Source: Candidatus Omnitrophota bacterium
GTDB taxonomy: Bacteria; Omnitrophota; Gorgyraeia; Velamenicoccales; Velamenicoccaceae
DNA length: 47,102 bases
Direction: 5' to 3'
NCBI GenBank assembly: GCA_020052645.1
Contig: JAGVOQ010000005.1
Location: forward strand, 1 to 47,102
The notes beneath the pieces were generated by a model, which saw only the letters and a list, made by a program, of their open reading frames with translations, was not told the DNA's origin and searched no databases. The translations under genes and the position numbers were made by a program. How positions within the stretch are numbered: the stretch's first letter is position 1; each line of letters begins with the position of its first letter. This document shows positions 31,123-39,133 of the stretch, one piece after another.

Positions 31123-31174
31123 TGTTATCCTTTCTTAAATTTGCCTAATAATGGCACTCTTGCTCGAGCCTTGT

Positions 31175-31729
31175 TTATTCTTCCTTCGATGTTTTAAACG
31201 GAATACCTAAAAATTTTAAAAATTCAAAAGATTCCTGCTTAGACCTCGCGTTGATCACCAGTGTAACATCCATCCCCTGGACCCGCGTGATTTTGTCAGC
31301 ATCAATTTCAGGAAAAATAGCCTGTTCCGTAATTCCAATCGTATAGTTACCGGCGGCGTCAAAAGAATTCGGATTAAGTCCACGGAAATCTCTGATACGC
31401 GGGAGTGCCACGCTGATGAAACGATCCAGGAACTCATACATCTTCTGCTTACGAAGCGTTACGCGACACCCGATAGGCTGATGTTCCTTGATCTTAAAGT
31501 TAGCGATGGCTTTTTTGGAACGCGTCATCACCGGCTTTTGGCCTGCGATCATCGCCAATTCTTCAACAGACTTTTCCAAAAATTTAATATCCGTGATGGC
31601 CTCACCAACGCCCATATTGATAACAACTTTTTTTAGGCGCGGGACCTGCATCGGGCTCTTGTACTTCATGAGCTTAATCATTTCCGGAACTATTTCATTT
31701 CTGTATTTTTCTAATAAACGGGGTGCCAT
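31175..31729 (-). CDS. rplE: Ribosomal protein L5
   Basis: 184 residues: MAPRLLEKYRNEIVPEM, VPRLKKVVINMGVGEA, the loop VTLRKQKMYEFLDRFISVALPRIRDFRG and GITEQAIFPEID. It binds 5S rRNA and contacts P-site tRNA and S13. It is followed by the zinc-type S14 gene. Confidence 0.96.
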   Translation of the reverse strand: MAPRLLEKYRNEIVPEMIKLMKYKSPMQVPRLKKVVINMGVGEAITDIKFLEKSVEELAMIAGQKPVMTRSKKAIANFKIKEHQPIGCRVTLRKQKMYEFLDRFISVALPRIRDFRGLNPNSFDAAGNYTIGITEQAIFPEIDADKITRVQGMDVTLVINARSKQESFEFLKFLGIPFKTSKEE

Positions 31730-31747
31730 TTTTTTCCTTGTAATTTG

Positions 31748-32062
31748 TTAAAGTGCCTCACGGCATTTTTTACAAATGCGTGTTTTTGTTTTATCTTTAA
31801 GAACTGAAAATCCTATTTTTGTTGGGACATTGCAACTCGTACAAACAACCGCCAGATTTGACAAAGCGATCGGAACCTCAATCTGGACGATCCCTGAATG
31901 CTGCTGATCCTGTTGAGTACGTCTTTTGTGCTTCTTGGCGAGATTAATGCCCTGGACCAAAGCTTTTCGGGTCTCCGGAAAAACATGCATGACCTTACCT
32001 TGCTTACCTCTATCCTTACCTGACAAGACAGCGATTGTATCGTCTTTTTTAATTTTCAACAT
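31748..32062 (-). CDS. rplX: Ribosomal protein L24
   Basis: 104 residues with a KOW motif near the start (AVLSGKDRGKQGKVMHVFP) and VQGINLAKKHKRRTQQDQQHSGIVQIEVPI. The end has two Cys pairs (CTSC, CKKC), which may bind zinc. It starts 50S assembly. Its ATG shares one base with the rplN stop (TAATG). Confidence 0.96.
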   Translation of the reverse strand: MLKIKKDDTIAVLSGKDRGKQGKVMHVFPETRKALVQGINLAKKHKRRTQQDQQHSGIVQIEVPIALSNLAVVCTSCNVPTKIGFSVLKDKTKTRICKKCREAL

Positions 32063-32430
32063 TAGACAACCTCGGGTGCTAAAGAAACGATTTTCATAAA
32101 ATTTCTATCTCTTAATTCTCTGGCCACCGGTCCGAACACACGCGTACCGCGTGGATTTGAGTCCTTATCGATCATAACAATAGCATTCGAATCAAACCGC
32201 ACATAAGAACCATCTGCGCGACGCAATGGAAATTTCATACGCACCACTACCGCCTTGGCCACTTCACCTTTTTTAATAGCCGCATCAGGCGTTGATTGCT
32301 TGATATTAACGACAATGATATCCCCGATGGTCGCATCCAACTTGCCATGACGACCGATCACACCGATACAAGAAGCGATCTTCGCCCCTGTATTGTCCGC
32401 AACAACCAAAAGAGTCCGTTTATATATCAT
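32062..32430 (-). CDS. rplN: Ribosomal protein L14
   Basis: 122 residues from ATG 32430 ([17 protein letters not shown]). AGGGG five bases upstream supports this start over a TTG five codons earlier. [26 protein letters not shown] and [28 protein letters not shown] are typical. It lies at the intersubunit bridge. The gene begins inside the end of rpsQ. Confidence 0.96.
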   Translation of the reverse strand: MIYKRTLLVVADNTGAKIASCIGVIGRHGKLDATIGDIIVVNIKQSTPDAAIKKGEVAKAVVVRMKFPLRRADGSYVRFDSNAIVMIDKDSNPRGTRVFGPVARELRDRNFMKIVSLAPEVV

Positions 32431-32716
32431 CGTGCCCCTCAACAATTTTAGCCTTCGTAATGATTTGAACTAAACGCCAACGCTTATCTTTCGACATTGG
32501 CCTTGTTTCCACAATTCGCACCCTGTCTCCGATATGCGCTTCATTCTTCTCGTCATGTGCTTTGAAATTCTCTTTCCGCTTAATAATTTTTGTGTACTGC
32601 CCATGGCTCACCAACCGCTCAACCGTGACCACAATCGTCTTTTTCATTTTGTCGCTTTTAACAATTCCGACAAATTCTTTTCTTTTTCCAGTTTTTTCCT
32701 GCTTTACGTCACTCAT
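32420..32716 (-). CDS. rpsQ: Ribosomal protein S17
   Basis: 98 residues, one OB fold: [44 protein letters not shown] and [20 protein letters not shown]. It binds 16S rRNA helix 11. It overlaps the start of rplN by 11 bases and follows rpmC by 3. Confidence 0.96.
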   Translation of the reverse strand: MSDVKQEKTGKRKEFVGIVKSDKMKKTIVVTVERLVSHGQYTKIIKRKENFKAHDEKNEAHIGDRVRIVETRPMSKDKRWRLVQIITKAKIVEGHDDI

Positions 32717-32719
32717 GGA

Positions 32720-32920
32720 TTAACCCTTCTTCGATATATTTTTTTCGTTTAATAACGTCTTTATTCTGGCAATGTTCCTATGAAGTTCTTTAAACCGATG
32801 CGGCTTATCGACCTGACCAGCATGCTTCATATAATTCAACTTGCTCAGCTCTTCTTTAAAGCTTGCAACTTTCGCAATCAAATCTTCCTTACTTAAATTC
32901 CTTAATTCTTCACATTTCAT
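32720..32920 (-). CDS. rpmC: Ribosomal protein L29
   Basis: 66 residues forming two antiparallel helices: MKCEELRNLSKEDLIAKVASFKEELSKLN and the signature RFKELHRNIARIKTLLNEK. It sits at the tunnel exit beside L23. It follows rplP by 18 bases. Confidence 0.94.
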   Translation of the reverse strand: MKCEELRNLSKEDLIAKVASFKEELSKLNYMKHAGQVDKPHRFKELHRNIARIKTLLNEKNISKKG

Positions 32921-32938
32921 GTTATTTAAATCCTTTTT

Positions 32939-33358
32939 TTAGACCGAAGTAGAACGGGAGATAAATTTTGTTCGAACAGGAAGCTTAAAAGCAGCTAGAC
33001 GCATAGCAGTCCTTGCCACTTCCTCTGGAATCCCACCCAATTCAAAAAGCACAGCCCCGCGCTTCACCTGCGCCACCCAATAAGCCAAATCGCCTTTTCC
33101 CTTACCCTGACGCGTTTCCGCGGGCTTCTTTGTCATAGACTTATGAGGAAAAATCCTGATCCATACCTTGCCTGTCCCGCGCAATTGACGCGCTAAGAGC
33201 ACGCGCACCGCCTCAATCTGCGTATTCTTGATCGTTCCATTAACCAGTGTTTTCAAACCGAATTCACCAAAACTTAAAGTCGATCCCTTAACAGCGATCC
33301 CGCGGTTTTTTCCGCGTTGAAATTTTCTATATTTAACTCTCCTAGGCATTAAGGGCAT
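32939..33358 (-). CDS. rplP: Ribosomal protein L16
   Basis: 139 residues: MPLMPRRVKYRKFQRGKNRG, VWIRIFPHKSMTKKPAETRQGKGKG, then YWVAQVKRGAVLFELGG. AAGGA seven bases before the first ATG supports it over the one three codons later. It helps position A-site tRNA. It starts 3 bases after rpsC. Confidence 0.96.
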   Translation of the reverse strand: MPLMPRRVKYRKFQRGKNRGIAVKGSTLSFGEFGLKTLVNGTIKNTQIEAVRVLLARQLRGTGKVWIRIFPHKSMTKKPAETRQGKGKGDLAYWVAQVKRGAVLFELGGIPEEVARTAMRLAAFKLPVRTKFISRSTSV

Positions 33359-33361
33359 GAC

Positions 33362-34048
33362 TTATTCCTTCTCCTGCTTAGCTTCTTCTTTTTTCTTTCT
33401 TTCTTCTCTCAATTTTTCCAATAAAGCATCTCCCTTATGGACCCAAACTTTAACACCGATAAGACCGAAGCGGGTATGGGCTTCATCAAAGCCATAATCA
33501 ATGTCCGCACGGAATGTCTGCAAAGGAACGCTACCCCATTTATAAACCTGATTACGGGCAATTTCAGCACCACCGAGCCTACCGCTGACTTTGATCTTGA
33601 TCCCTTTAGCACCTGCAGAAACAGCCTGATCCATAGATCTTTTAATAGCCCGTCTAAAAGCTACGCGCTTTTCCAACTGAAGAGCGATATTTTCGGAAAT
33701 AAGCTGACCATCAATCGCGGGATTCTTAATTTCTTCTATATCCACAATGACTTCTTTATTTTTAACGATATCCCTGATCTCATTCGTAAGCTTCTCGATA
33801 TCAGCGCCATGACGACCGATAATGACACCGGGTCTGGCCGAATGAATCCGGATTTTCACTTTTCCGGCAACGCGATCGATCACAACACGAGCCACAGCCG
33901 CAGATCTTAACTGTTTCTTAATATGACGACGGATCTTATAATCTTCTTCCAAGAAAAGCCCAAAATCACCGTGGCGCGCAAACCATCGCGAACTTGATTG
34001 TTTTATAAAACCCAACCTTATAGATATCGGATTAACCTTTTGACCCAT
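33362..34048 (-). CDS. rpsC: Ribosomal protein S3
   Basis: 228 residues: MGQKVNPISIRLGFIKQSSSRWFA, a KH domain around SARPGVIIGRHGADIEKL, and the C-terminal domain GAKGIKIKVSGRLGGAEIAR. A lysine/glutamate tail ends the protein. It forms the mRNA entry channel. The spacer to rplV (80 bases) holds an imperfect hairpin CCCTC..GTTT/AAAC.GAGGG around 34095-34125. Confidence 0.96.
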   Translation of the reverse strand: MGQKVNPISIRLGFIKQSSSRWFARHGDFGLFLEEDYKIRRHIKKQLRSAAVARVVIDRVAGKVKIRIHSARPGVIIGRHGADIEKLTNEIRDIVKNKEVIVDIEEIKNPAIDGQLISENIALQLEKRVAFRRAIKRSMDQAVSAGAKGIKIKVSGRLGGAEIARNQVYKWGSVPLQTFRADIDYGFDEAHTRFGLIGVKVWVHKGDALLEKLREERKKKEEAKQEKE

Positions 34049-34128
34049 TAATTTACCCCCTCAAAGCTTCTTGTCTGTAAATTGCCCTCTGTTTATTTAG
34101 CTATTTTTTAAACGAGGGACATTCCTTA

Positions 34129-34470
34129 TTATTTCGCTTCTTTTACAAAATCTAATTCAACTGTTATATGACTCGTTCGTTTTAAAATCTCTGTCGCCCG
34201 GCCAAATCCCGCTGCCCTAAACCTCTTCCAACGCGGGCCATCGTCAGCCGTAATCTTAGAGATAACAAGCTTATCGACATCCAACCCCTTGATCTTGGCA
34301 TTCGCAATGGCTGATTTCAAGACCTTACCTATATAATACGTAGGACGTTTTTCAACAAATTTTAAATAATCCAGCGCCTCGGCTGCATTCATGCCGCGGA
34401 TAAGATCAACGACCTGTCTGACTTTCTTCCCCGATCCTCTGATAAACTTCCCTTGAGCTTTAGCTAGCAT
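34129..34470 (-). CDS. rplV: Ribosomal protein L22
   Basis: 113 residues from ATG 34470 (MLAKAQGKFIRGSGKKVRQ); an in-frame GTG four codons earlier is possible. GSGKKVRQVVDLIRGMNAAEALDYLKF and KISADDGP-like ITADDGPRWKRFRAAGFGRATEILKRTSHITVEL identify L22, part of the exit tunnel. No good Shine-Dalgarno is visible, because the bases upstream of ATG are the foot of a composite hairpin element (TTAAT at 34470-34474). The element therefore defines its translation start region. Confidence 0.94.
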   Translation of the reverse strand: MLAKAQGKFIRGSGKKVRQVVDLIRGMNAAEALDYLKFVEKRPTYYIGKVLKSAIANAKIKGLDVDKLVISKITADDGPRWKRFRAAGFGRATEILKRTSHITVELDFVKEAK

Positions 34471-34689
34471 TAATGAACCCACAGTTTATGGAGCAAAGAG
34501 TGAACATAGACTGTTGGGCGAATTAACAAAAGCCCTATTTTACGAACCAGCTTATCTTCTGTACCTTTCGCGTAACTCACTCTTTATTCCTCGTTGATAA
34601 TCCCAGCATTTTCGTAAAATTAGTGCTGGGTAAGCTCGACCCTGTAACTTTTGAAGCGAAGAACGCTTCATAAGTTACGGTCTCGCTTA
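34470..34689. mobile_element. Composite hairpin element without cargo (rplV-rpsS spacer)
   Basis: Left hairpin: TTAAT (34470-34474), GA, ACCC, CAGTTTATG (34482-34490), CATAGACTG (34505-34513), GGGC, GA, ATTAA (34522-34526). A 75-base insert follows, then the inner repeat CCCAGCA-TTTT (34602-34612) against AAAATTAG-TGCTGGG (34616-34630). Right hairpin: TAAGC (34631-34635), TC, GACC, GTAACTT (34644-34650), inner GAAGCG/CGCTTC, AAGTTAC (34672-34678), GGTC, TC, GCTTA (34685-34689). The last foot contains the rpsS stop codon and the first overlaps the rplV start codon. Confidence 0.83.
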
Positions 34690-34974
34690 GGTTAATTCTG
34701 TTGTCTTTTTAGCTTTAACGCCGCCATGTTTCCTGAAAACTCTCGTAAGAGCAAATTCTCCAAGCTTATGCCCTACCATATTTTCCGTGATGAAAACAGG
34801 AACATGCTTACGACCATCGTGAATAGCAATTGTCAAACCCACAAAATCAGGAGTGATCGTAGAACTCCTCGACCACGTCTTTATAGGAGTGCGCATACCT
34901 ACTTTACGTGCCCTTTCAACTTTCTTTTCCAGCTTCGCGTCAATAAATGGACCTTTTTTTAATGAACGTGGCAT
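34687..34974 (-). CDS. rpsS: Ribosomal protein S19
   Basis: 95 residues: [66 protein letters not shown]. It sits in the head of the 30S subunit with S13. Its start shares one base with the rplB stop (TAATG). Its stop lies in the element foot described at 34470-34689. Confidence 0.97.
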   Translation of the reverse strand: MPRSLKKGPFIDAKLEKKVERARKVGMRTPIKTWSRSSTITPDFVGLTIAIHDGRKHVPVFITENMVGHKLGEFALTRVFRKHGGVKAKKTTELT

Positions 34975-35810
34975 TAACCGTTCCTTCCTTTAATAATATA
35001 TTTATTTGAATACCTTTTATGTTTTCTTGTCTTTAAGCCTTTACACTTCTGACCCCATGGAGAAACCGGATGAGGATTACCCTGACCCGCTTTTCCTTCA
35101 CCGCCACCATGAGGATGATCTATAGGATTCATCGCTGAACCGCGAACTGTGGGACGAATACCCAGCCAACGCTTTCTTCCGGCTTTACCGTGTGTAAGCG
35201 CCTCGTGTTCCACATGACCCACCTGACCAATGCTGGCCATGCAATCCAACTTTACAAGTCGGACTTCACCAGATGGCAACTTTACATGCGCAAACGTGCC
35301 TTCCTTAGCCGTAATCTGAGCGGCATTACCGGCGCTACGCGCTATCTGACCTCCACGACCTTTTGCCAATTCAACATTATGGATAAATGTTCCCAATGGT
35401 ATATACCGCAACGGCATGGCATTGCCAACCTTTATTTCAGCATCCGGCCCTGTTGTCGCTAAAATATCCTCACCAACCTTTAAACCCAAAGGAGCTAAAA
35501 TATAACGCTTTTCACCATCAACATAACTCAAAAGGGCGATACGGCAGGAACGATTAGGATCATATTCAATAGCCAAAACTTTTCCAGGCATATCGATTTT
35601 ATCCCGTTTAAAATCAACCAATCTATAAAGACGCTTATGTCCACCGCCCACATGACGCGTGGTGATACGACCATTATTATTTCTACCGCCGGTCTTGTTA
35701 AGCGTCACACACAACGATTTCTCAGGAGTGTCCTTCGTAATCTCCTCAAAATCCGGCAAATAGGCCCATCGCATTCCAGGCGTTGTTGGTTTATATTTTT
35801 TTAATCCCAT
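34974..35810 (-). CDS. rplB: Ribosomal protein L2
   Basis: 278 residues: [46 protein letters not shown] and the C-terminal [30 protein letters not shown], which carries the histidine important for peptidyl-transferase function. It is a core 50S protein needed for subunit joining. Confidence 0.97.
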   Translation of the reverse strand: MGLKKYKPTTPGMRWAYLPDFEEITKDTPEKSLCVTLNKTGGRNNNGRITTRHVGGGHKRLYRLVDFKRDKIDMPGKVLAIEYDPNRSCRIALLSYVDGEKRYILAPLGLKVGEDILATTGPDAEIKVGNAMPLRYIPLGTFIHNVELAKGRGGQIARSAGNAAQITAKEGTFAHVKLPSGEVRLVKLDCMASIGQVGHVEHEALTHGKAGRKRWLGIRPTVRGSAMNPIDHPHGGGEGKAGQGNPHPVSPWGQKCKGLKTRKHKRYSNKYIIKGRNG

Positions 35811-35851
35811 AGCTACTTCCTCGTTTCAAATCCCCTTGCCTCTTAGCAGGG

Positions 35852-36130
35852 TTATTTAACCTCTATTTTTTGGCCTTTAGCAAGTTTAACATAGGCCTTT
35901 TTCCAATCAGGCTTTTTCCCTAATTGTGTGCGCACGCGTTTCATTTTTCCGCGCACAATAATAGTATTGACGCTGACTACTTTTACTTTGTAAATTTTCT
36001 CAACAGCTCGAGCGATATCAATTTTTGTAGCACTAATCGCAACAGAAAATTGATAACAGCCATTCTCTTCCATGCGAGCACTTTTCTCGGAGTGAATTAA
36101 AGTGATGATGATATCATAAGGACTATACAT
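35852..36130 (-). CDS. rplW: Ribosomal protein L23
   Basis: 92 residues: YDIIITLIHSEKSARMEENGCYQFSVAISATKIDIARAVEKIYKVKVVSVNT and a basic KMKRVRTQLGKKPDWKKAYVKL tail. It forms the docking site for SRP and trigger factor at the tunnel exit. It overlaps the rplD end by 8 bases. Confidence 0.95.
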   Translation of the reverse strand: MYSPYDIIITLIHSEKSARMEENGCYQFSVAISATKIDIARAVEKIYKVKVVSVNTIIVRGKMKRVRTQLGKKPDWKKAYVKLAKGQKIEVK

Positions 36131-36788
36131 TTTTCAACCGTTTTGTTAAATTTTTTAATGCATCCCGTGTTATAAGTATTTTATTTGTATTTAAAACATC
36201 AAAGGCATTTATGGATTGTGCATCCAAAATATGAACCTGACGAATATTCCTGGTGGAACGTTTGATATTTTCATTGACAGCATCGACAACGCAAAGGACG
36301 CTTACGCCCATGACCTTTAAGGCGCTCAAAAACTTGATGAAATCTTTTGTTTTCGGATGCATGATGTGAAGCTTTTCGACGCATATTAAATCTCCAGCCA
36401 AAACCTTAGCGTTCAGACTTGAACGCAAAGCTTCATCACGGATCTTCTGCGGCATCTTATAGCCGAAATCTCTCGGATGCGGCCCGAACACAACTCCACC
36501 ATGACGCCACAACGGCGAACGAATAGAACCATGACGTGCCCGTCCTGTGCCTTTTTGTTTCCAGGGTTTTTTTCCACCACCAGAAACTTCTCCACGAGTT
36601 TTTGTCGCGGCTAATCCTTTTCTTTTATTGGCCCGAAAACCCACGATCGCCTGGTACATGGTTTTTTTACGAACCACGCCGTCAAACACATGCGACTCCA
36701 ACTCGATCTCTTCAACCTTTTTGGCGTCCATGTCGTAAACAGGAATCACCATTCTTTCTTTTTTATTTTTCGTCGTTGTCGTCGTCAT
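36123..36788 (-). CDS. rplD: Ribosomal protein L4
   Basis: 221 residues: KTMYQAIVGFRANKRKGLAATKTRGEVSGGGKKPWKQKGTGRARHGSIRSPLWRHGGVVFGPHPRDFG forms the extended loop of the exit tunnel and the globular domain follows. In enterobacteria it autoregulates the S10 operon; nothing here shows that. A Thr/Lys stretch (MTTTTTKNKKER) opens the protein. Confidence 0.95.
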   Translation of the reverse strand: MTTTTTKNKKERMVIPVYDMDAKKVEEIELESHVFDGVVRKKTMYQAIVGFRANKRKGLAATKTRGEVSGGGKKPWKQKGTGRARHGSIRSPLWRHGGVVFGPHPRDFGYKMPQKIRDEALRSSLNAKVLAGDLICVEKLHIMHPKTKDFIKFLSALKVMGVSVLCVVDAVNENIKRSTRNIRQVHILDAQSINAFDVLNTNKILITRDALKNLTKRLKNV

Positions 36789-36861
36789 TGCTTTTCCAAC
36801 CTTTTTTAGATAATCTTGGACACAACGTCAGAAAACTTAACTGCGTTGTTTTTTTTCTTCC

Positions 36862-37494
36862 TTATTTCAGCTTTTTGATGGCTTTACGAATTTCAAGAAG
36901 AGTGTTTGCGTGGCCAGGAACAGCTCCATTAACAATCAACAAGTTATTCGCCAAATCTACTTTTACGACTTTTAAGTTCTGGACAGTCACCTGATCAAGC
37001 CCCATGTGTCCAGCCATTGTCTTTCCTTTAAAAATACGCGAAGGATCAGAACTGGCGCCGACAGAACCTACGCGACGATGAGACATTGAACCATGCGTCA
37101 TGGGCGTTCCCATCCAGTGCCAGCGTTTCATACCACCCTGAAACCCCTTGCCGATTGAGATGCCCGTAACATCCACATAATCCCCTTCTTTAAAAATATC
37201 TACTTTTATCTCATCGCCAACCTTAACATTCTCGCGATCCGCAATCCTTAATTCACGGATATACCTTTTGGGCGACAAATTCAATTTCTTGAATTCACCC
37301 AGTTGAGGCTTTTTAATTTTGTTCTCTTTGACGTCAGTAAAAGCGACTTTAATATTTTTCTCGGTTAATCCCATGACAAGACACGGGCCCGCCTCAATAG
37401 CCGTAACAGCGATCATTTTACCTTCAGGAGTAAAAACTTGAGTCATCCCGATTTTTTTACCAAGTATTTTTTTTGTAGTATTCAATATGCCCAT
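36862..37494 (-). CDS. rplC: Ribosomal protein L3
   Basis: 210 residues: KILGKKIGMTQVFTPEGKMIAVTAIEAGPC at the start and the loop GFQGGMKRWHWMGTPMTHGSMSHRRVGSVGASSDPSRIFKGKTMAGHMG reaching toward the peptidyl-transferase centre. Early assembly protein of the 50S subunit. The middle is near the usual length. Confidence 0.96.
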   Translation of the reverse strand: MGILNTTKKILGKKIGMTQVFTPEGKMIAVTAIEAGPCLVMGLTEKNIKVAFTDVKENKIKKPQLGEFKKLNLSPKRYIRELRIADRENVKVGDEIKVDIFKEGDYVDVTGISIGKGFQGGMKRWHWMGTPMTHGSMSHRRVGSVGASSDPSRIFKGKTMAGHMGLDQVTVQNLKVVKVDLANNLLIVNGAVPGHANTLLEIRKAIKKLK

Positions 37495-37538
37495 GACTAT
37501 TTACTTTCCTTAAAAAACAATTTTTGGTTTAAAAGAAC

Positions 37539-37841
37539 TTAGCGAATTTCCACATCAACACCAGCCGGCAGATTAAGCTTTCTTAAAGCGTCAATCGTTT
37601 TAGCCGTTGGTTCGTGAAGTTCGAGAAGCCTCTTGTGCGTTGCCAACATAAACTGCTCACGAGATTTCTTGTCAATCACGACAGACCGGTTAACGGTGTA
37701 AATCTCTTTCTTCGTCGGCAAAGGAATCGGACCGGAAACTTTCGCCCCGCTCCTTTTGGCCGTCTCTACGATTTCACGCGTCGACTGGTCCAAGAGTCGA
37801 TGATCATAAGCTTTTAAACGTATTCTTATTTTCTGTGACAT
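37539..37841 (-). CDS. rpsJ: Ribosomal protein S10
   Basis: 100 residues: [43 protein letters not shown] and [15 protein letters not shown]. It is in the 30S head and doubles as NusE in antitermination in model bacteria. It opens the S10 part of the cluster, right after tuf (29-base spacer), with no promoter that I can point to. Confidence 0.97.
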   Translation of the reverse strand: MSQKIRIRLKAYDHRLLDQSTREIVETAKRSGAKVSGPIPLPTKKEIYTVNRSVVIDKKSREQFMLATHKRLLELHEPTAKTIDALRKLNLPAGVDVEIR

Positions 37842-37870
37842 TTTTTAAACCAACTTTTGTTGTCTATTGT

Positions 37871-39076
37871 TTAAGCGATAATCTCCGATACAACACCTGC
37901 GCCTACCGTATGGCCACCTTCGCGGATAGCAAAACGCAATTCTTTTTCCATAGCAATAGGAACGATCAACTCTGCTTCAACCATGACGTTATCACCAGGC
38001 ATGATCATTTCCATGCCATCCGGAAGTTTAACGTTCCCTGTCACGTCGGTTGTTCTAAAATAAAACTGTGGCCTATACCCTGTGAAAAACGGCGTATGAC
38101 GACCACCTTCTTCTTTTGTTAAGATGTAGACCTGCGCTTTAAATTTCGTATGAGGCGTAATAGAACCCGGAGCTGCCAGAACCTGGCCGCGCTGCAAAGA
38201 ATCCTTATCTACACCTCTGAGCAAAAGCCCTAAGTTATCACCCGCTTGACCTTCATCTAAAAGCTTTCTAAACATTTCAATACCCGTAACAACGGTCTTG
38301 CCGACTTCAGGCTTCATCCCCACGATGTCAACGTTTTCATTAATCTTAACCTTGCCTCTTTCAACCCTGCCCGTACCGACGGTGCCACGACCAGAGATCG
38401 TAAAAACGTCTTCAATGGCCATCAAGAATGGTTTATCTAATTCTCTTTTTGGCATCGGAATGAAGTCATCGACGGCTTTCATCAATTGATGAATCGGGCC
38501 GCATTTCGGACATTCTTCTTTACCGCACATACACGAAGTAGCTTCGGTAGCGCTCCCCTTTACAATAGGAATCTTATCGCCAGGGAAATTATATTTTGTC
38601 AATAGATCTCTAACTTCCATTTCAACCAGATCAATCAACTCTTTATCCTGCACCATGTCAACTTTATTCAAGAAAACAACGATGGCCGGAACGTTCACCT
38701 GACGTGCAAGAAGAATATGTTCACGCGTCTGTGGCATCGGGCCGTCCGCTGCGGAAACAACAAGAATAGCACCATCCATCTGAGCGGCACCGGTGATCAT
38801 GTTCTTAATGTAATCCGCGTGACCTGGGCAGTCGATATGCGCGTAGTGGCGCGTATCTGTCTGGTACTCAACGTGAGAAATATTGATGGTAACGCCTCTT
38901 TCTCTTTCTTCAGGAGCGTTATCAATAGACTCATAACTTCTGGCTTCCGCAAAACCCTTTTTAGCCAAAATCGACGTGATGGCCGATGTTAAGCTTGTCT
39001 TACCATGATCAACGTGACCGATCGTTCCGATATTTACATGTGGCTTAGTTCTTAGAAACTTTTCCTTTGACATCAT
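37871..39076 (-). CDS. tuf: Elongation factor Tu with a four-cysteine insert in the G domain
   Basis: 401 residues. GTP motifs [17 protein letters not shown] and NKVDMV are present, domains 2 and 3 are normal, and the C-terminus is [20 protein letters not shown]. It delivers aminoacyl-tRNA to the ribosome. Unusual: after GSATEATS the chain has Cys182, Cys184, Cys189 and Cys192 ([11 protein letters not shown]), where typical EF-Tu has an acidic segment without cysteines. This looks like a small metal-binding knuckle in domain 1. The rest matches the family, so it is a lineage feature and not an error. Confidence 0.96.
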   Translation of the reverse strand: MMSKEKFLRTKPHVNIGTIGHVDHGKTSLTSAITSILAKKGFAEARSYESIDNAPEERERGVTINISHVEYQTDTRHYAHIDCPGHADYIKNMITGAAQMDGAILVVSAADGPMPQTREHILLARQVNVPAIVVFLNKVDMVQDKELIDLVEMEVRDLLTKYNFPGDKIPIVKGSATEATSCMCGKEECPKCGPIHQLMKAVDDFIPMPKRELDKPFLMAIEDVFTISGRGTVGTGRVERGKVKINENVDIVGMKPEVGKTVVTGIEMFRKLLDEGQAGDNLGLLLRGVDKDSLQRGQVLAAPGSITPHTKFKAQVYILTKEEGGRHTPFFTGYRPQFYFRTTDVTGNVKLPDGMEMIMPGDNVMVEAELIVPIAMEKELRFAIREGGHTVGAGVVSEIIA

Positions 39077-39086
39077 CCACCTCCAT

Positions 39087-39121
39087 TATACCCTTCCCTT
39101 ATAAAGTAGCGGGAAGGTATA
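39087..39121. repeat. Hairpin in the tuf-fusA spacer
   Basis: TATACCCTTCCC (39087-39098) pairs with GGGAAGGTATA (39111-39121) with one bulged base and a 12-base loop, about 10 bases upstream of the tuf start. The flank ATCCCCTTTT also occurs, nearly identical, after the hairpin at 25273, so this may be a half element. Confidence 0.5.
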
Positions 39122-39133
39122 TCCCCTTTTGGA

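Noticed and set aside
36800-36850. Hairpin ACAACG/CGTTGT followed by T-run as a terminator between rplC and rplD
   Set aside because: The T-run follows only in the plus direction, where no gene ends; in the direction of transcription it is not a terminator.
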